Part shown: in pieces, positions 30,207 through 41,466 of the stretch
Numbering within the stretch: position 1 is the stretch's first letter
Layout: every line of letters starts with the position of its first letter
From: Flavobacteriaceae bacterium
GTDB taxonomy: Bacteria; Bacteroidota; Bacteroidia; Flavobacteriales; Flavobacteriaceae
Assembly (NCBI GenBank): GCA_026988355.1
Contig: JALSLK010000089.1
Location: 1-64,000, forward strand
DNA: 64,000 nt
Reading direction: 5' to 3'
The notes under the pieces: generated by a model
Told to the model about the DNA's origin: nothing
Databases searched by the model: none
The model's input: only the letters and a program-made list of their open reading frames with translations
Made by a program: the position numbers and the translations under genes

Positions 30207-31475
30207 TTATACAAAAATAGTTTGTTTTCTATCAGGACCAACAGAAACAATTTTAACAGGAACACCTACAAATTTTTCAATTAGCGCTACATAGTCTAAT
30301 AAATTTTGAGGTAAATCTTTTACATCAGTTGCTTGTGTAATATCAGCTTTCCAACCATTAACCGATTCGTAATTTACAGAAACATTTTCAGGTTCAATAT
30401 TATATGGTAAATGTGCTATTTTCTTGCCTTTATAGTTATAGGTAGTTGCTATTTTTAAAGTATCAAATCCAGATAAAACGTCTCCTTTCATCATCATTAG
30501 TTGAGTAACACCATTAATTTCAACAGCATATTTTAAAGCAACTAAATCCAACCAACCACATTTTCTAGCTCTACCAGTTGTTGCACCAAATTCATGACCA
30601 ACTTTTGCCATAATTTTTCCATTTTCGTCGAATAATTCCGTTGGAAAAGGACCAGAGCCAACACGAGTAACATAAGCCTTAAAAATACCAAAAACATTGC
30701 CAATTTTATTTGGAGGAATCCCTAAGCCAGTACAAGCACCAGCAGCAGTTGTAGTAGACGAAGTAACAAATGGATAAGTTCCAAAATCAATATCTAGTAA
30801 AGAGCCTTGTGCACCTTCGGCCAAAATAGTTTTTCCATTTCGCATTGCTTCATGTAAATATTGCTCACTATCAATAAAGGTTAACTCTCTAAGTTTTTTA
30901 ACACCAATAAAAAATTCTTCTTCCAGTTCTTTTAAATCAAATTGAATGTCTACATCAAAATAATCTAACATAGAAAGATGTTTTCTAGTTAAAGCATGAA
31001 ATTTTTCTTTCCAGTTATCCAATTCAAAATCTCCAATTCTAAAACCGTTTCTACCAGTTTTATCCATATATGTAGGGCCAATTCCTTTAAGAGTAGAACC
31101 AATTTTTGCTTTTCCTTTTGCCGTTTCAGAAGCAGCATCTAATAACCGATGTGTTGGTAATATTACATGTGCTTTTCTAGAAATCAACAAATTGGATTTA
31201 AAATCGATATTGTATTCCGATAAATTATCCAATTCTTTCTTAAAAATTACAGGATCAATTACCACACCATTTCCAACAACATTTACCACATTATCGTGAA
31301 AAATACCAGAAGGAATGGTATGTAAAACATGTTTATTTCCATCAAAAATTAAGGTATGACCTGCATTTGGACCTCCTTGAAATCTTGCTATAATATCATA
31401 ATTCTTAGTTAATACGTCGACAATTTTTCCCTTGCCTTCGTCTCCCCATTGTAAGCCTAATAATAAATCTACCAT
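30207..31475 (-). CDS. purA: adenylosuccinate synthase
   Basis: MVDLLLGLQWGDEGKGKIVDVL, FQGGPNAGHT; start at 31475. Confidence 0.97.
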   Translation of the reverse strand: MVDLLLGLQWGDEGKGKIVDVLTKNYDIIARFQGGPNAGHTLIFDGNKHVLHTIPSGIFHDNVVNVVGNGVVIDPVIFKKELDNLSEYNIDFKSNLLISRKAHVILPTHRLLDAASETAKGKAKIGSTLKGIGPTYMDKTGRNGFRIGDFELDNWKEKFHALTRKHLSMLDYFDVDIQFDLKELEEEFFIGVKKLRELTFIDSEQYLHEAMRNGKTILAEGAQGSLLDIDFGTYPFVTSSTTTAAGACTGLGIPPNKIGNVFGIFKAYVTRVGSGPFPTELFDENGKIMAKVGHEFGATTGRARKCGWLDLVALKYAVEINGVTQLMMMKGDVLSGFDTLKIATTYNYKGKKIAHLPYNIEPENVSVNYESVNGWKADITQATDVKDLPQNLLDYVALIEKFVGVPVKIVSVGPDRKQTIFV

Positions 31476-31494
31476 TTCTAAGTATTGATTTTTG

Positions 31495-31932
31495 TTATTT
31501 GTTTTTTGTCCCGTAAAAATAAAGCGAATGTTTTGTAATGGTAATATCAAAAACTTCTTGAATCGTTTTTTTAATATTTTGAATTCTAGGATCACAAAAT
31601 TCGATTACTTCTCCAGTATCTGTTAAAATGATATGGTCGTGTTGTTTGTCAAAATAAGATTTTTCATAATGCGATTGATTTTGCCCAAACTGATGCCTTC
31701 TAACTAAGCCACTTTCTAATAATAACTCAATTGTGTTATAGAGTGTCGCTCTACTTACACGATAGTTTTTATTTTTCATGTATATATACAGAGATTCGAT
31801 ATCAAAATGTTCTTCATGATCGTAAATTTCTTGTAGAATAGCGTATCGTTCAGGTGTTTTTCGATGTCCGTTAGTTTCCAGAAAATTTGTAAAAACATTC
31901 TTTACAACTTCTTGATTATTATTAGTATCCAT
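31495..31932 (-). CDS. fur: Fur family transcriptional regulator
   Basis: [51 protein letters not shown]. Confidence 0.9.
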   Translation of the reverse strand: MDTNNNQEVVKNVFTNFLETNGHRKTPERYAILQEIYDHEEHFDIESLYIYMKNKNYRVSRATLYNTIELLLESGLVRRHQFGQNQSHYEKSYFDKQHDHIILTDTGEVIEFCDPRIQNIKKTIQEVFDITITKHSLYFYGTKNK

Positions 31933-32042
31933 TTTAAAGAATAGTTTTTGATATTAAATAACAAATTTACGAGTTAATAGATGTTGTGTGGTCTAATTTT
32001 ATAAAAATAATAAACAAGTTTTGAACAAATAGAGAATATTTT

Positions 32043-34250
32043 TTACTGTTGAGCTCTAGAAACTTTAACAATTCCGTCAATTTTTTTAAGAGCGATAACA
32101 ATTTTCTTAAATTGATCTTTATTTTTTATTCCAATTTTTAATTTCCCTTCAAAATAGCCTTCATCGCCATTTATATTAATTCCGTAAAGGTTAATATTTA
32201 ATTGATTGGATATAACTCGTGTCACTTCTGTAACCAAACCTTTATTGTCTACTCCTTTAATTAAAAGTGAAATTTTGTGTTCTTGTTGTGAAGAATCAAT
32301 CCATTTTGCAGATAAAATTCGATAGGCATAATTTGCTTGTAAAGCTACTGCATTTGGACAGTTTAGCTTGTGAATTTTTATACCTTCGGATATGGTAATA
32401 AATCCAAAAACTTTATCTCCAGGTATTGGAGTACAGCATTTTGCATTTTTATAATCTAATTTTTCTTCATCCTTGCCAAAAACAAGTAAATCGTATTTAT
32501 AGGTTATTTCTTCTTTTACTTTTGTGGTAGTAGTTGTATTTTTCTTTCTAATAGTTGATTTAAAAAAATTATAAAAACTATTACTTCTATTGCTTGCAAA
32601 CTCTTTTAATTGTTTATTTTCTATAGTTCCATTTCCAAACCTAAGAAATAAATCCAAACTTGTTTTGAGTTTAAAATAGTTTACTAATTCATTTATTGTT
32701 TTTTCATTAAATGGAATCTTTATATGTCTTAATTTACGAGATAAAATTTCTTTACCTTCGTTTGCGATCTCTTTTTCTTCTTCTTTTAGGGAGTTTTTTA
32801 TTTTTGATTTTGCACTCGCTGTAATAACAAAATCTAACCAACTTAATTTCGGTTTTTGGTTTTTAGAAGTAATAATTTCAACTTGATCGCCACTTTGTAA
32901 TTCATGACTTAGTGGAACAATTTTTCCATTTACTTTTGCGCCTCGACATTGTAGGCCGACTTCGGTATGAATTGCAAAGGCAAAATCTACAGGAGTTGCT
33001 CCTTTGGGCAAATTTTTAATATCGCCATTTGGTGTAAAAATATAAATTTCTTTAGCATATAAATTTAATTTGAATTGTTCTACAAAATCCACAGCATTAC
33101 TCTCCGTATTTTCTAAAGTTTCTTTTAATAAGTTTAACCAAGTCTCTAAACCACTTTCTTTTGCATTACCTTGCTTGTATTTAAAATGCGCTGCATAACC
33201 TCTTTCGGCTATTTCATTCATTCTTTCCGATCGAATTTGCACTTCTACCCATCTTCCTTTTAAACCCATTACGGTAATGTGTAATGCTTCGTAACCTGTT
33301 GATTTTGGCTGTGTTATCCAGTCTCTTAATCGTTTTGGATTTGGTGTAAAGTGGTCGGTTACAACAGAGTAAATCTTCCAAGCCTTAAATTTTTCATTTT
33401 TTCTGGTGCTATTGTATATTATTCGTATTGCAAATTTATCATAAACTTCGTCAAAAGTTACACCTTGATTTAGCATTTTTCTACGAATAGAATAAATGGA
33501 TTTGGGTCTTCCTTTTATTTCGTATTTCATTTTTTCTTTGTCTAAAGTATCTTTAATTACTTTAGAAAAAGTTTTGATATAAATATCTTGCTCTTCTTTA
33601 CTTTGAGTAATTTTATTAAAAATATCTTGATAAACTTCTGGTTCGGTATATTTTAAGCCTAAATCCTCTAATTGTGTTTTTATATTATACAATCCTAATC
33701 GATGTGCAAGTGGTGCATAAATAAATAAAGTTTCCGATGAAATTTTTACTTGTTTGTGTGGAGGCATTGCATCCATTGTTTGCATATTATGAAGTCTATC
33801 TGCAATTTTAATAAGTATTACTCGTACATCATCATGTAAAGTAAGTAACATCTTTCGGTAATTCTCTGCTTGTAGCGATACATTTTGATCTTTTTTTAAG
33901 TGCGATATTTTTGTTAAGCCTTTTACAATTCTCGCAATAGTTTCTCCAAATAGTTTATGAATATCTTCGGTTGTATATTTCGTATCTTCTACAACATCGT
34001 GTAATAATGCAGCTGCAATAGAGGTTGCACCAAGACCAATTTCATTCGAAACAATTTTTGCAACTGCTATTGGATGATAAATATATGGTTCTCCAGTTTT
34101 GCGTCTTTGCTCAACATGTGCTTCGGTAGCTAAATCAAACGCTTTACGAATGAGTTCTTTATCTTTTTTTGTTAAAGTCTCATAAGTATCGCTAAGCAAA
34201 TCTTTATATCGCTTAATTATTTCTTTTTTTTCTTCTTCATTATATGTCAT
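32043..34250 (-). CDS. bifunctional (p)ppGpp synthetase/hydrolase, RelA/SpoT family
   Basis: HD domain (AALLHDVVEDT), synthetase region, TGS domain, C-terminal ACT domain. Confidence 0.95.
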   Translation of the reverse strand: MTYNEEEKKEIIKRYKDLLSDTYETLTKKDKELIRKAFDLATEAHVEQRRKTGEPYIYHPIAVAKIVSNEIGLGATSIAAALLHDVVEDTKYTTEDIHKLFGETIARIVKGLTKISHLKKDQNVSLQAENYRKMLLTLHDDVRVILIKIADRLHNMQTMDAMPPHKQVKISSETLFIYAPLAHRLGLYNIKTQLEDLGLKYTEPEVYQDIFNKITQSKEEQDIYIKTFSKVIKDTLDKEKMKYEIKGRPKSIYSIRRKMLNQGVTFDEVYDKFAIRIIYNSTRKNEKFKAWKIYSVVTDHFTPNPKRLRDWITQPKSTGYEALHITVMGLKGRWVEVQIRSERMNEIAERGYAAHFKYKQGNAKESGLETWLNLLKETLENTESNAVDFVEQFKLNLYAKEIYIFTPNGDIKNLPKGATPVDFAFAIHTEVGLQCRGAKVNGKIVPLSHELQSGDQVEIITSKNQKPKLSWLDFVITASAKSKIKNSLKEEEKEIANEGKEILSRKLRHIKIPFNEKTINELVNYFKLKTSLDLFLRFGNGTIENKQLKEFASNRSNSFYNFFKSTIRKKNTTTTTKVKEEITYKYDLLVFGKDEEKLDYKNAKCCTPIPGDKVFGFITISEGIKIHKLNCPNAVALQANYAYRILSAKWIDSSQQEHKISLLIKGVDNKGLVTEVTRVISNQLNINLYGININGDEGYFEGKLKIGIKNKDQFKKIVIALKKIDGIVKVSRAQQ

Positions 34251-34470
34251 AGATAATACTTTAAAAGTAGCAATTACTTCTAGGAAAGTAATTAGAATAC
34301 CTAAAAGTAAAAATAAACAATTTAATTGTATTGAAATTATAAAAATGTATTTTTTACATCTTAACTTAAAAAGAGCATAAATTTTAAAGATGTAACATAT
34401 ATCACAATTATATATAATATAATAAACGATTTTTACAGCCTTAAACGTTTATTTAATTCCCCTTAAAAAA

Positions 34471-35094
34471 ATGAAAAAGAAAAATTACCAAAGTAGTATT
34501 AAAAGAGAGGTTATTCTCAATAGAAATTTAACGATTATATCTAAGATTAATAAAGAAGGTACTTTTGAATATGTAAACGATTACTTTTTACATATTACAG
34601 GTTATGATATTCTTGAAGTTTTAAAAGAACCACAAGATATGATTAATTGCAAAGAGATGCCATTGTTAATTTTTAATGAAATAAAAAAAGAGTTAAAAAA
34701 AACAGGAAAAGCATTTGGAATAGTTAAACATTCTGCTAAAAATGGAAACTATTTTTGGACAATCGATTATTTTGAAGCTAAATTTGACCTTAAAGGTATA
34801 GTAGACTCGTATTTTGTTAAAAGAAAATTTCTGTCCTTACTCGTAAAAAAAGAAATAGAAAATTTATACAAAAAACTTAAGTCAATAGAATCTCATAGTA
34901 ATATACAAGTTTCAGAGAAATATTTTCATGGTTTTTTAGAAGATAAAGAAAAAACATATTCAGAATATATATTGAGTCTATTTCAATTAAATGAAACAGA
35001 AATTTTAGATTATTTTAATTCTCAAGAAGAAAAGATAAAAAATAAAATTTTAGAAAATAGAGAACTAGGAATTATAGAAAGGGCAATACAATAG
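34471..35094 (+). CDS. PAS domain-containing protein
   Basis: ISKINKEGTFEYVNDYFLHITGYDILEVLKEPQDMINCKEMP, PAS core (aerotaxis-like). Confidence 0.75.
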   Translation: MKKKNYQSSIKREVILNRNLTIISKINKEGTFEYVNDYFLHITGYDILEVLKEPQDMINCKEMPLLIFNEIKKELKKTGKAFGIVKHSAKNGNYFWTIDYFEAKFDLKGIVDSYFVKRKFLSLLVKKEIENLYKKLKSIESHSNIQVSEKYFHGFLEDKEKTYSEYILSLFQLNETEILDYFNSQEEKIKNKILENRELGIIERAIQ

Positions 35095-35100
35095 CATCTA

Positions 35101-36330
35101 TTATTCTTTATCTAAATTTAGTATACGCTGTAATAATGTTGGATGTGAATAATGATAAAAAACATAGCTTTTGTGAGGAGTTAAGTTACTCAAACTATTT
35201 TTAGATAATTTTTTCAATGCTTGGATTAATGGTTTGCTTCCAAAATGTTTTTTTGCATAATCATCTGCTTCATATTCAAATTTTCTAGAAAGAATATTCA
35301 TGAATAAACCAGTAATTGCGGAGATAGGAGTATATAAAACACCAAAAGCAATTAAACCAATATGAAAACTAGGTTTTGATACAGATAAAGATTCCGAAAG
35401 TAATGCATTATCTATAAAAAGGGATAAAATATATAGCGTAAGACCTGTTAATAAAATAGAAAGCACCATATTAATAAAAACATGTTTCTTTTTATAATGC
35501 CCAATTTCGTGTGCTAAAACAGCAACGATTTCATCTACATCTAAATCTTTTATTAACGTGTCGTATAATACAATTCGTTTTTTTATACCAAAACCAGAAA
35601 AATAAGCATTTGCTTTTGTGGAACGTTTAGAACCATCTATCACAAAAATATTATCGAGTTTAAATCCAACTTTAGAAGCAAATTTTTGAATACTATTTTT
35701 TAATTCGCCATCTTCTAAAGGAGTTTGCTTGTTAAATAACGGAACAATTAGACTGGAATAAAAAAGGGTCATAAAAACAGAAAAAACAGCGATAAATGCC
35801 CAAGTATATAGCCAAAAATTGGTTCCAGTTTTTTGATAAAACCAAATAATCGAAGCTAAAATAATACCACCAAGACCAATAGAAAGAAACCAACCTTTAA
35901 GTTTATCCATCCAAAATATTTTTTTGGTAGATGTATTAAAACCAAATTTTTCTTCAATAATAAAGGTTTTGTAATACGAAAATGGAGTGGTAATAATGTC
36001 GCTTCCAAGCATAATAATTCCAAAGAAAATTAAAGAGATTAGAATCTCATTATCCGATATTTGTCTTGCAATAGTGTCGATATAAGCAAAACCTTTAAAA
36101 AAGAAAAAACCAAGTGTAAGCAATAACGAAAATAAAGACGTAATATTTAAAAATTGGTTATTTTCTCTTTTATAATCTTGTGATTTTTTATATTCATTAG
36201 CTTCGTATACATCTTGTAATTGTAAAGGTAACTTGTCCTTATAATGTTTGGCATTTAGAAAATTTAACAAAGTAGCAACTACAAAATCGAGAAGAAGTAA
36301 GCCAATAATAATATAAAAAAGTGGAGTCAT
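35101..36330 (-). CDS. M48 family metallopeptidase (CAAX protease/Ste24-like)
   Basis: LAHEIGHYKKKH, multiple TM segments, EYEADDYAKKH; start at 36330. Confidence 0.93.
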   Translation of the reverse strand: MTPLFYIIIGLLLLDFVVATLLNFLNAKHYKDKLPLQLQDVYEANEYKKSQDYKRENNQFLNITSLFSLLLTLGFFFFKGFAYIDTIARQISDNEILISLIFFGIIMLGSDIITTPFSYYKTFIIEEKFGFNTSTKKIFWMDKLKGWFLSIGLGGIILASIIWFYQKTGTNFWLYTWAFIAVFSVFMTLFYSSLIVPLFNKQTPLEDGELKNSIQKFASKVGFKLDNIFVIDGSKRSTKANAYFSGFGIKKRIVLYDTLIKDLDVDEIVAVLAHEIGHYKKKHVFINMVLSILLTGLTLYILSLFIDNALLSESLSVSKPSFHIGLIAFGVLYTPISAITGLFMNILSRKFEYEADDYAKKHFGSKPLIQALKKLSKNSLSNLTPHKSYVFYHYSHPTLLQRILNLDKE

Positions 36331-36340
36331 GTCTAGTTTG

Positions 36341-37135
36341 TTAAGCAAATTTACGTTGTCTTTTTGCTTCAAAAATAAGAATTGCAGCAGAAACAGAAAC
36401 ATTTAAAGAGTCTATTTCTCCTTGCATTGGTATAATTATTTTTTTTGCTTGTTGCATCCATGTGTTGCTTAAACCAGTTGCTTCTGTACCTACAATAATA
36501 GCAGTTGCTTTCGTAAAATCTTGTTGAATATAAATTTCAGAATCCTCATGTAATGCAGCAGCAAATAAGTTAATACGATGTTTTTTTAAATAACTAATAA
36601 TTTCGGAAGTAGAACCAATTCCAATATTATTGGTAAAAATACAACCAACACTAGATCGAATAATATTTGGATTAAATAAATCTGTTTTTGGATTTGCAAT
36701 AATAACAGCATCTACATTAGCAGCATCGGCAGTTCTTAATAAAGCACCAATATTTCCAGGTTTTTCAGGAGCTTCTGCAACTAAAATTAACGGATTGTTT
36801 TTTAAGTGCATGTTCTCTAAACTAAATTCTCGATTTTTTACAATGGCAATAATGCCTTCGGTTGTATTTCGTAAAGCCAATTTTTGAAAAACATCTTTCG
36901 ATATTTCAATTAATTCTACATCATTCGTAACCAATTTATCAACTTCTTCAAAAGAAATCAATTTGGTGTAAAATAGAAGTTGTTCTATTTTATAATTAGC
37001 TTTAATAGCAAGAGTTAATTCACGAACACCTTCTAATACAAAGAATCCTTGTTTTTTTCGAGCTTTAGATTTCTCCTTTAGGAGTACTGTATTTTTTACT
37101 AAAGTGTTTTGTATGCTAGAAATATATTTTGTCAT
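36341..37135 (-). CDS. TrmH/SpoU family RNA methyltransferase
   Basis: EKPGNIGALLRTADAANVDAVII, IIVGTEATGLSNTW, IPMQGEIDSLNVSVSAAILIFE. Confidence 0.92.
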   Translation of the reverse strand: MTKYISSIQNTLVKNTVLLKEKSKARKKQGFFVLEGVRELTLAIKANYKIEQLLFYTKLISFEEVDKLVTNDVELIEISKDVFQKLALRNTTEGIIAIVKNREFSLENMHLKNNPLILVAEAPEKPGNIGALLRTADAANVDAVIIANPKTDLFNPNIIRSSVGCIFTNNIGIGSTSEIISYLKKHRINLFAAALHEDSEIYIQQDFTKATAIIVGTEATGLSNTWMQQAKKIIIPMQGEIDSLNVSVSAAILIFEAKRQRKFA

Positions 37136-37138
37136 TGG

Positions 37139-38647
37139 TTAAAATAATTCTTCATTATCTATATGAGTATTTTGTAAGAAAGATATGGCATTATGTATTG
37201 CATACTGCATGACAATATCTTTTTCTACAATAGGAACATCTTGCCTGAAACTTGTAATAAAGCGATGAATAAATGGCGAAGTTTTTAAAGGTTCTCTAAA
37301 ATGTAGAGCTTGGGAAGCGTTAAACAATTCAATCGCTAAAATACGCGCTACATTATCTACAACTCTTTTTGCTTTTGTAGCAGCATTCGCTCCCATGCTT
37401 ACATGATCTTCTTGCCCATTACTAGAAACAATGCTATCAACACTTGCAGGAGTTGCCAATTGTTTATTTTGACTTGCAATACTTGCTGCTGTATATTGCG
37501 AAATCATAAAACCTGAATTTAATCCAGAATTTTTAATTAAGAATGGAGGTAAATAGCGATTTCCAGAAATAAGCTGAAATGTTCTGCGTTCCGAAATACT
37601 TCCTAATTCTGCCATAGCAATAGCCAAATAATCAAAAGCAAGTGCGAGAGGTTGTCCATGAAAATTTCCTCCAGAAATAATAATATCTTCTTTTCTAAAA
37701 ATGTTTGGGTTATCGGTAACGGAATTAATTTCGGTTTCGAAGGTTTTTCTAACAAAATCGAGTGTGTCTTTTGTGGCACCATGAACTTGTGGCATACATC
37801 GAAACGAATATGGATCCTGTATATGTTCTTTATCTTGTTTCGTAATTTCGCTTTCCTCTAAAAACCGACGAATACGCTTAGCTGTCTTTAATTGCCCATT
37901 ATGAGGTCTTATAAAATGAGTTAATGCATTAAAAGGAGCAACACTACCATTAAAACCTTCTAAGGAAATACAACCAATTAAATCGGCAAAATACGAAAGT
38001 TTAAAAGATTTTAGTAATTGAGAAATACCATAAGCACTCATAAATTGTGTTCCATTTAATAGAGCCAAACCTTCTTTAGATTTTAATTCGATTTTTTTCC
38101 AATTAAATAATCGTAGCATTTTATTTGCAGCAACAATTTTATCATTAAAATAAACATCTCCTTCGCCAATTAAAGGCAAAGCAAGATGTGCTAATGGAGC
38201 TAAATCTCCAGAAGCACCAAGCGAACCTTGTGTAAAAACTACAGGTAAGATGTTATTGTTATAAAAATCAATTAAGCGATTTACAGTAGCTAATTGCACA
38301 CCAGAATGTCCATAACTCAACGATTGTATTTTTAAAAATAGCATCAATTTAACAATTTCTTTAGGTACTTTTTCTCCAGTACCACAAGCATGAGATTTTA
38401 CGAGATTTTCTTGTAGTTTTTGTAAATCATTATCTCTAATTTTTACATTGTATAGAGAGCCAAATCCAGTATTTATACCATAAATAGGTTTTTTAGAATT
38501 TTTAATTTTCGCATCTAAATAAGTTCTACAATCCAATATTTTTGAGATACTCTCCTCCGAGAGTTTTATTTCTTTATTGGTTTCTATAATTTCTTTTACT
38601 TTAGAAATAGAAAGAAATTTAGAACTTATAAAATGCCTATTTTCCAT
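37139..38647 (-). CDS. hutH: histidine ammonia-lyase
   Basis: GSLGASGDLAPLAHLALPLIGEG (ASG MIO motif), YGINTGFGSL; start at 38647. Confidence 0.95.
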   Translation of the reverse strand: MENRHFISSKFLSISKVKEIIETNKEIKLSEESISKILDCRTYLDAKIKNSKKPIYGINTGFGSLYNVKIRDNDLQKLQENLVKSHACGTGEKVPKEIVKLMLFLKIQSLSYGHSGVQLATVNRLIDFYNNNILPVVFTQGSLGASGDLAPLAHLALPLIGEGDVYFNDKIVAANKMLRLFNWKKIELKSKEGLALLNGTQFMSAYGISQLLKSFKLSYFADLIGCISLEGFNGSVAPFNALTHFIRPHNGQLKTAKRIRRFLEESEITKQDKEHIQDPYSFRCMPQVHGATKDTLDFVRKTFETEINSVTDNPNIFRKEDIIISGGNFHGQPLALAFDYLAIAMAELGSISERRTFQLISGNRYLPPFLIKNSGLNSGFMISQYTAASIASQNKQLATPASVDSIVSSNGQEDHVSMGANAATKAKRVVDNVARILAIELFNASQALHFREPLKTSPFIHRFITSFRQDVPIVEKDIVMQYAIHNAISFLQNTHIDNEELF

Positions 38648-38766
38648 ATTAGATTTTAAAGATGGTTCAAAATTCAACAAACATAAATTACTATGCAAAT
38701 ATTCTGTAAGTAATTTATAAAAATATAGACTATATTTGTAAAATATTATGACATAAAAATACAATT

Positions 38767-39312
38767 ATGATTCAAAAAACAGTACTTCTTATTTTTGTAA
38801 TTACACTTTTTTCATGTGTAAACGAAAAACCAAAAGACGTCAAAACTAAGGTAATAGCAGCACCAGTAAAAATTCAAACTGTGGCAATAGGAAAACCAGC
38901 ACCGCAATTTACAAATTATGAAAATTATGATGGAACGACTACTTCTCTAAAAGATTTAAAAGGTAAATATGTATATATTGATGTTTGGGCAACTTGGTGT
39001 GGACCATGCAGAGGAGAAATTCCATACTTACAAAAATTAGAAGAACATTTTAAAGGTAAAAATATTGTGTTTGTTAGCATCTCTATAGATAAGCAAAGTG
39101 CACATGAAAAATGGAAGAAAATGATAGCAGACAAAAAAATGGGAGGGATTCAACTATTTGCAGGAGCAGACAAAAGTTTTACAGCAGCATATAGAGTAAA
39201 TTCCATTCCAAGGTTTATATTAATTGATCCTAACGGAAATGTTGTAGCTTCTAGAACGACAAGACCATCACAACCACAAACAAAAGAATTATTAGAAAAA
39301 CTATTAAATTAA
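38767..39312 (+). CDS. TlpA-like thioredoxin-fold lipoprotein
   Basis: Lipobox TLFSC; WATWCGPC active site. Confidence 0.9.
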   Translation: MIQKTVLLIFVITLFSCVNEKPKDVKTKVIAAPVKIQTVAIGKPAPQFTNYENYDGTTTSLKDLKGKYVYIDVWATWCGPCRGEIPYLQKLEEHFKGKNIVFVSISIDKQSAHEKWKKMIADKKMGGIQLFAGADKSFTAAYRVNSIPRFILIDPNGNVVASRTTRPSQPQTKELLEKLLN

Positions 39313-39334
39313 TAATACAATAAAATTTACTACA

Positions 39335-40354
39335 ATGACTAAATACAGCCTATTATTTATTTTAGCAATTGCATTCATTTCTTGTAATGATGGAACACCA
39401 AAAGATTATGTGAAATTTTCTGGAAAAATAACCAATTCGCATGGAAATGAAGTGTCTATAAGGGGAGAAGATTACACTAAAAAAATTAAAATGAACGATG
39501 ATGGTACATTTTCAGATACCTTATTACTTAAATCCGAAGGTGCATTTTTTACTTTTTCGGATGGAAATGAACAAACACAATTGTATTTAAAAAATGGAGA
39601 TAATATTAAATTAACTTTAGATACAAAAGAATTTGATGAAACCGTTATTTTTAAGGGTAAAGGAGCAGAATCTAACAATTACCTTGCACAAAAAATGTTA
39701 CTACAAGAAGAATTGTTTACCGATGATTTATTCGATTTAGATGAAAAAGTATTTGATGAAAAAACGACAAGTATTAAAAATAAATTTTTAGATTTCTTAG
39801 CAAAATCAAAAGGTATTGATAGTATTTTAGCCGTTAAAGAAAAAGAAGAAATAGGAGCGTTGGACAAAATGTTAAAAGGACAATATGAACGAATCAACGA
39901 AAGAAAAATGAAATTTGCTGCTTTTAAAGGTAAAAAATCACCTGCTTTTACAGATTATGAAAACGATAAAGGAGGGACAACTTCATTAAAAGACTTAAAA
40001 GGTAAATTTGTATACATTGATGTTTGGGCAACTTGGTGTGGACCATGTAAAGCAGAAATTCCACATTTAAAAACATTAGAAAAAGAATTTCATGGTAAAA
40101 ATATTGAATTTGTAAGTATATCTGTAGATAAGGAGAATAAACATGAAGCATGGAAAAAAATGATTGTAGATAAAGAAATGGGAGGAATTCAATTGTTTGC
40201 AGGTAAAGACAATAGTTTTAGTAAAGAATTTGAAATCAATTCAATACCTAGATTCATATTAATTGATCCAAACGGAAATGTCATTGATGCAGATGCGTCA
40301 AGACCTTCAGATTCAATTACAAAAGAGATGTTAACAAATTTGTTAAATAATTAG
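39335..40354 (+). CDS. TlpA-like thioredoxin-fold lipoprotein with N-terminal extension
   Basis: Lipobox AFISC; WATWCGPC; paralogous to neighbours. Confidence 0.9.
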   Translation: MTKYSLLFILAIAFISCNDGTPKDYVKFSGKITNSHGNEVSIRGEDYTKKIKMNDDGTFSDTLLLKSEGAFFTFSDGNEQTQLYLKNGDNIKLTLDTKEFDETVIFKGKGAESNNYLAQKMLLQEELFTDDLFDLDEKVFDEKTTSIKNKFLDFLAKSKGIDSILAVKEKEEIGALDKMLKGQYERINERKMKFAAFKGKKSPAFTDYENDKGGTTSLKDLKGKFVYIDVWATWCGPCKAEIPHLKTLEKEFHGKNIEFVSISVDKENKHEAWKKMIVDKEMGGIQLFAGKDNSFSKEFEINSIPRFILIDPNGNVIDADASRPSDSITKEMLTNLLNN

Positions 40355-40356
40355 AA

Positions 40357-41400
40357 ATGATAAAAAAATATAGTATTGTATTCGTAATTGTAAGTTTTCT
40401 ATTTTCTTGTAACGGAAAGCATTCTACAGAATATGCAACAATTTCAGGTTTAATAGCGAACAACGAAGCAAGTGAAGTCTCAATTATGAGTCGTGGTTAT
40501 AAAAAGACGATAACTGTAAATCCAGATGGTACATTTTCGGATACAATAAAAATAAATAAACCAGGATATCATACTTTTTATGATGCTAAAAACAAAACCA
40601 TTTTACATATTAAAAATGGTAACGATGTACATATTAGTTACGATTATAAGGATTTTAATAATTCACTTTCTTTTACGGGAGAAGGTTCGGAAACAAGTAA
40701 TTATATAATTAAAAAGCAAAAATTTGATAGAGAAGGAACCCTACGGAATTTAAAATCCTTTTTTAGAATGAATAAGTCCGATTTTGATGTAAAAATATTA
40801 GAAATAGAAACGAAATTAAATACATTATTAGCTTCTCCAAAAATAGATTCTACATTAAAAGCACAAGAGATTACAAAAAATAATAGAATAATAGATTATT
40901 TAAAAAGTAACTATACGAGAGAAAATAGAGTGCTTACCGCTTTAGTAAAAGGAAAACCCTCTCCAAAATTTGTAAATTATGAAAACTACAAAGGAACAAC
41001 AACTTCGCTAGATGATTTTAAAGGAAAATATATTTATATAGATGTATGGGCAACTTGGTGTGGACCATGCAAAAAGGAAACGCCATATTTAAAAAAGTTA
41101 ATAGCAGCATACAAATCAAAAAATATCGCTTTTATTGGAATATCAGTAGACGATGTAAAAAGACATAAAACGCTAGAAAATGCAAGAAATAAATGGAAAG
41201 CAATGGTAAAAGATAAGCAAATGCCAGGAATACAATTATTTGCAGATAAAGCTTGGCAATCTGATTTTATTAGAGCATACGGAATTACTGGAATACCACG
41301 TTTTATATTAATAGATCCAGAAGGTAACATTATAGATGCAAATGCACCAAGACCATCACAAGAAAGATTAAAAGCGGTATTAAATTCCTTATCCATTTAA
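40357..41400 (+). CDS. TlpA-like thioredoxin-fold lipoprotein with N-terminal extension
   Basis: Lipobox FLFSC; WATWCGPC; paralogous to neighbours. Confidence 0.9.
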   Translation: MIKKYSIVFVIVSFLFSCNGKHSTEYATISGLIANNEASEVSIMSRGYKKTITVNPDGTFSDTIKINKPGYHTFYDAKNKTILHIKNGNDVHISYDYKDFNNSLSFTGEGSETSNYIIKKQKFDREGTLRNLKSFFRMNKSDFDVKILEIETKLNTLLASPKIDSTLKAQEITKNNRIIDYLKSNYTRENRVLTALVKGKPSPKFVNYENYKGTTTSLDDFKGKYIYIDVWATWCGPCKKETPYLKKLIAAYKSKNIAFIGISVDDVKRHKTLENARNKWKAMVKDKQMPGIQLFADKAWQSDFIRAYGITGIPRFILIDPEGNIIDANAPRPSQERLKAVLNSLSI

Positions 41401-41466
41401 AATGTAAAAAAAAATAAAATCGTATGAATATAATTATTTATACGATTTTTTAGGAATTAAAAGAGT

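Noticed and set aside
35101-37135. Overlap of the M48 peptidase and RNA methyltransferase ORFs
   Set aside because: Disappears when the peptidase start is placed at the internal ATG at 36330 (MTPLFYIIIGLLLL).
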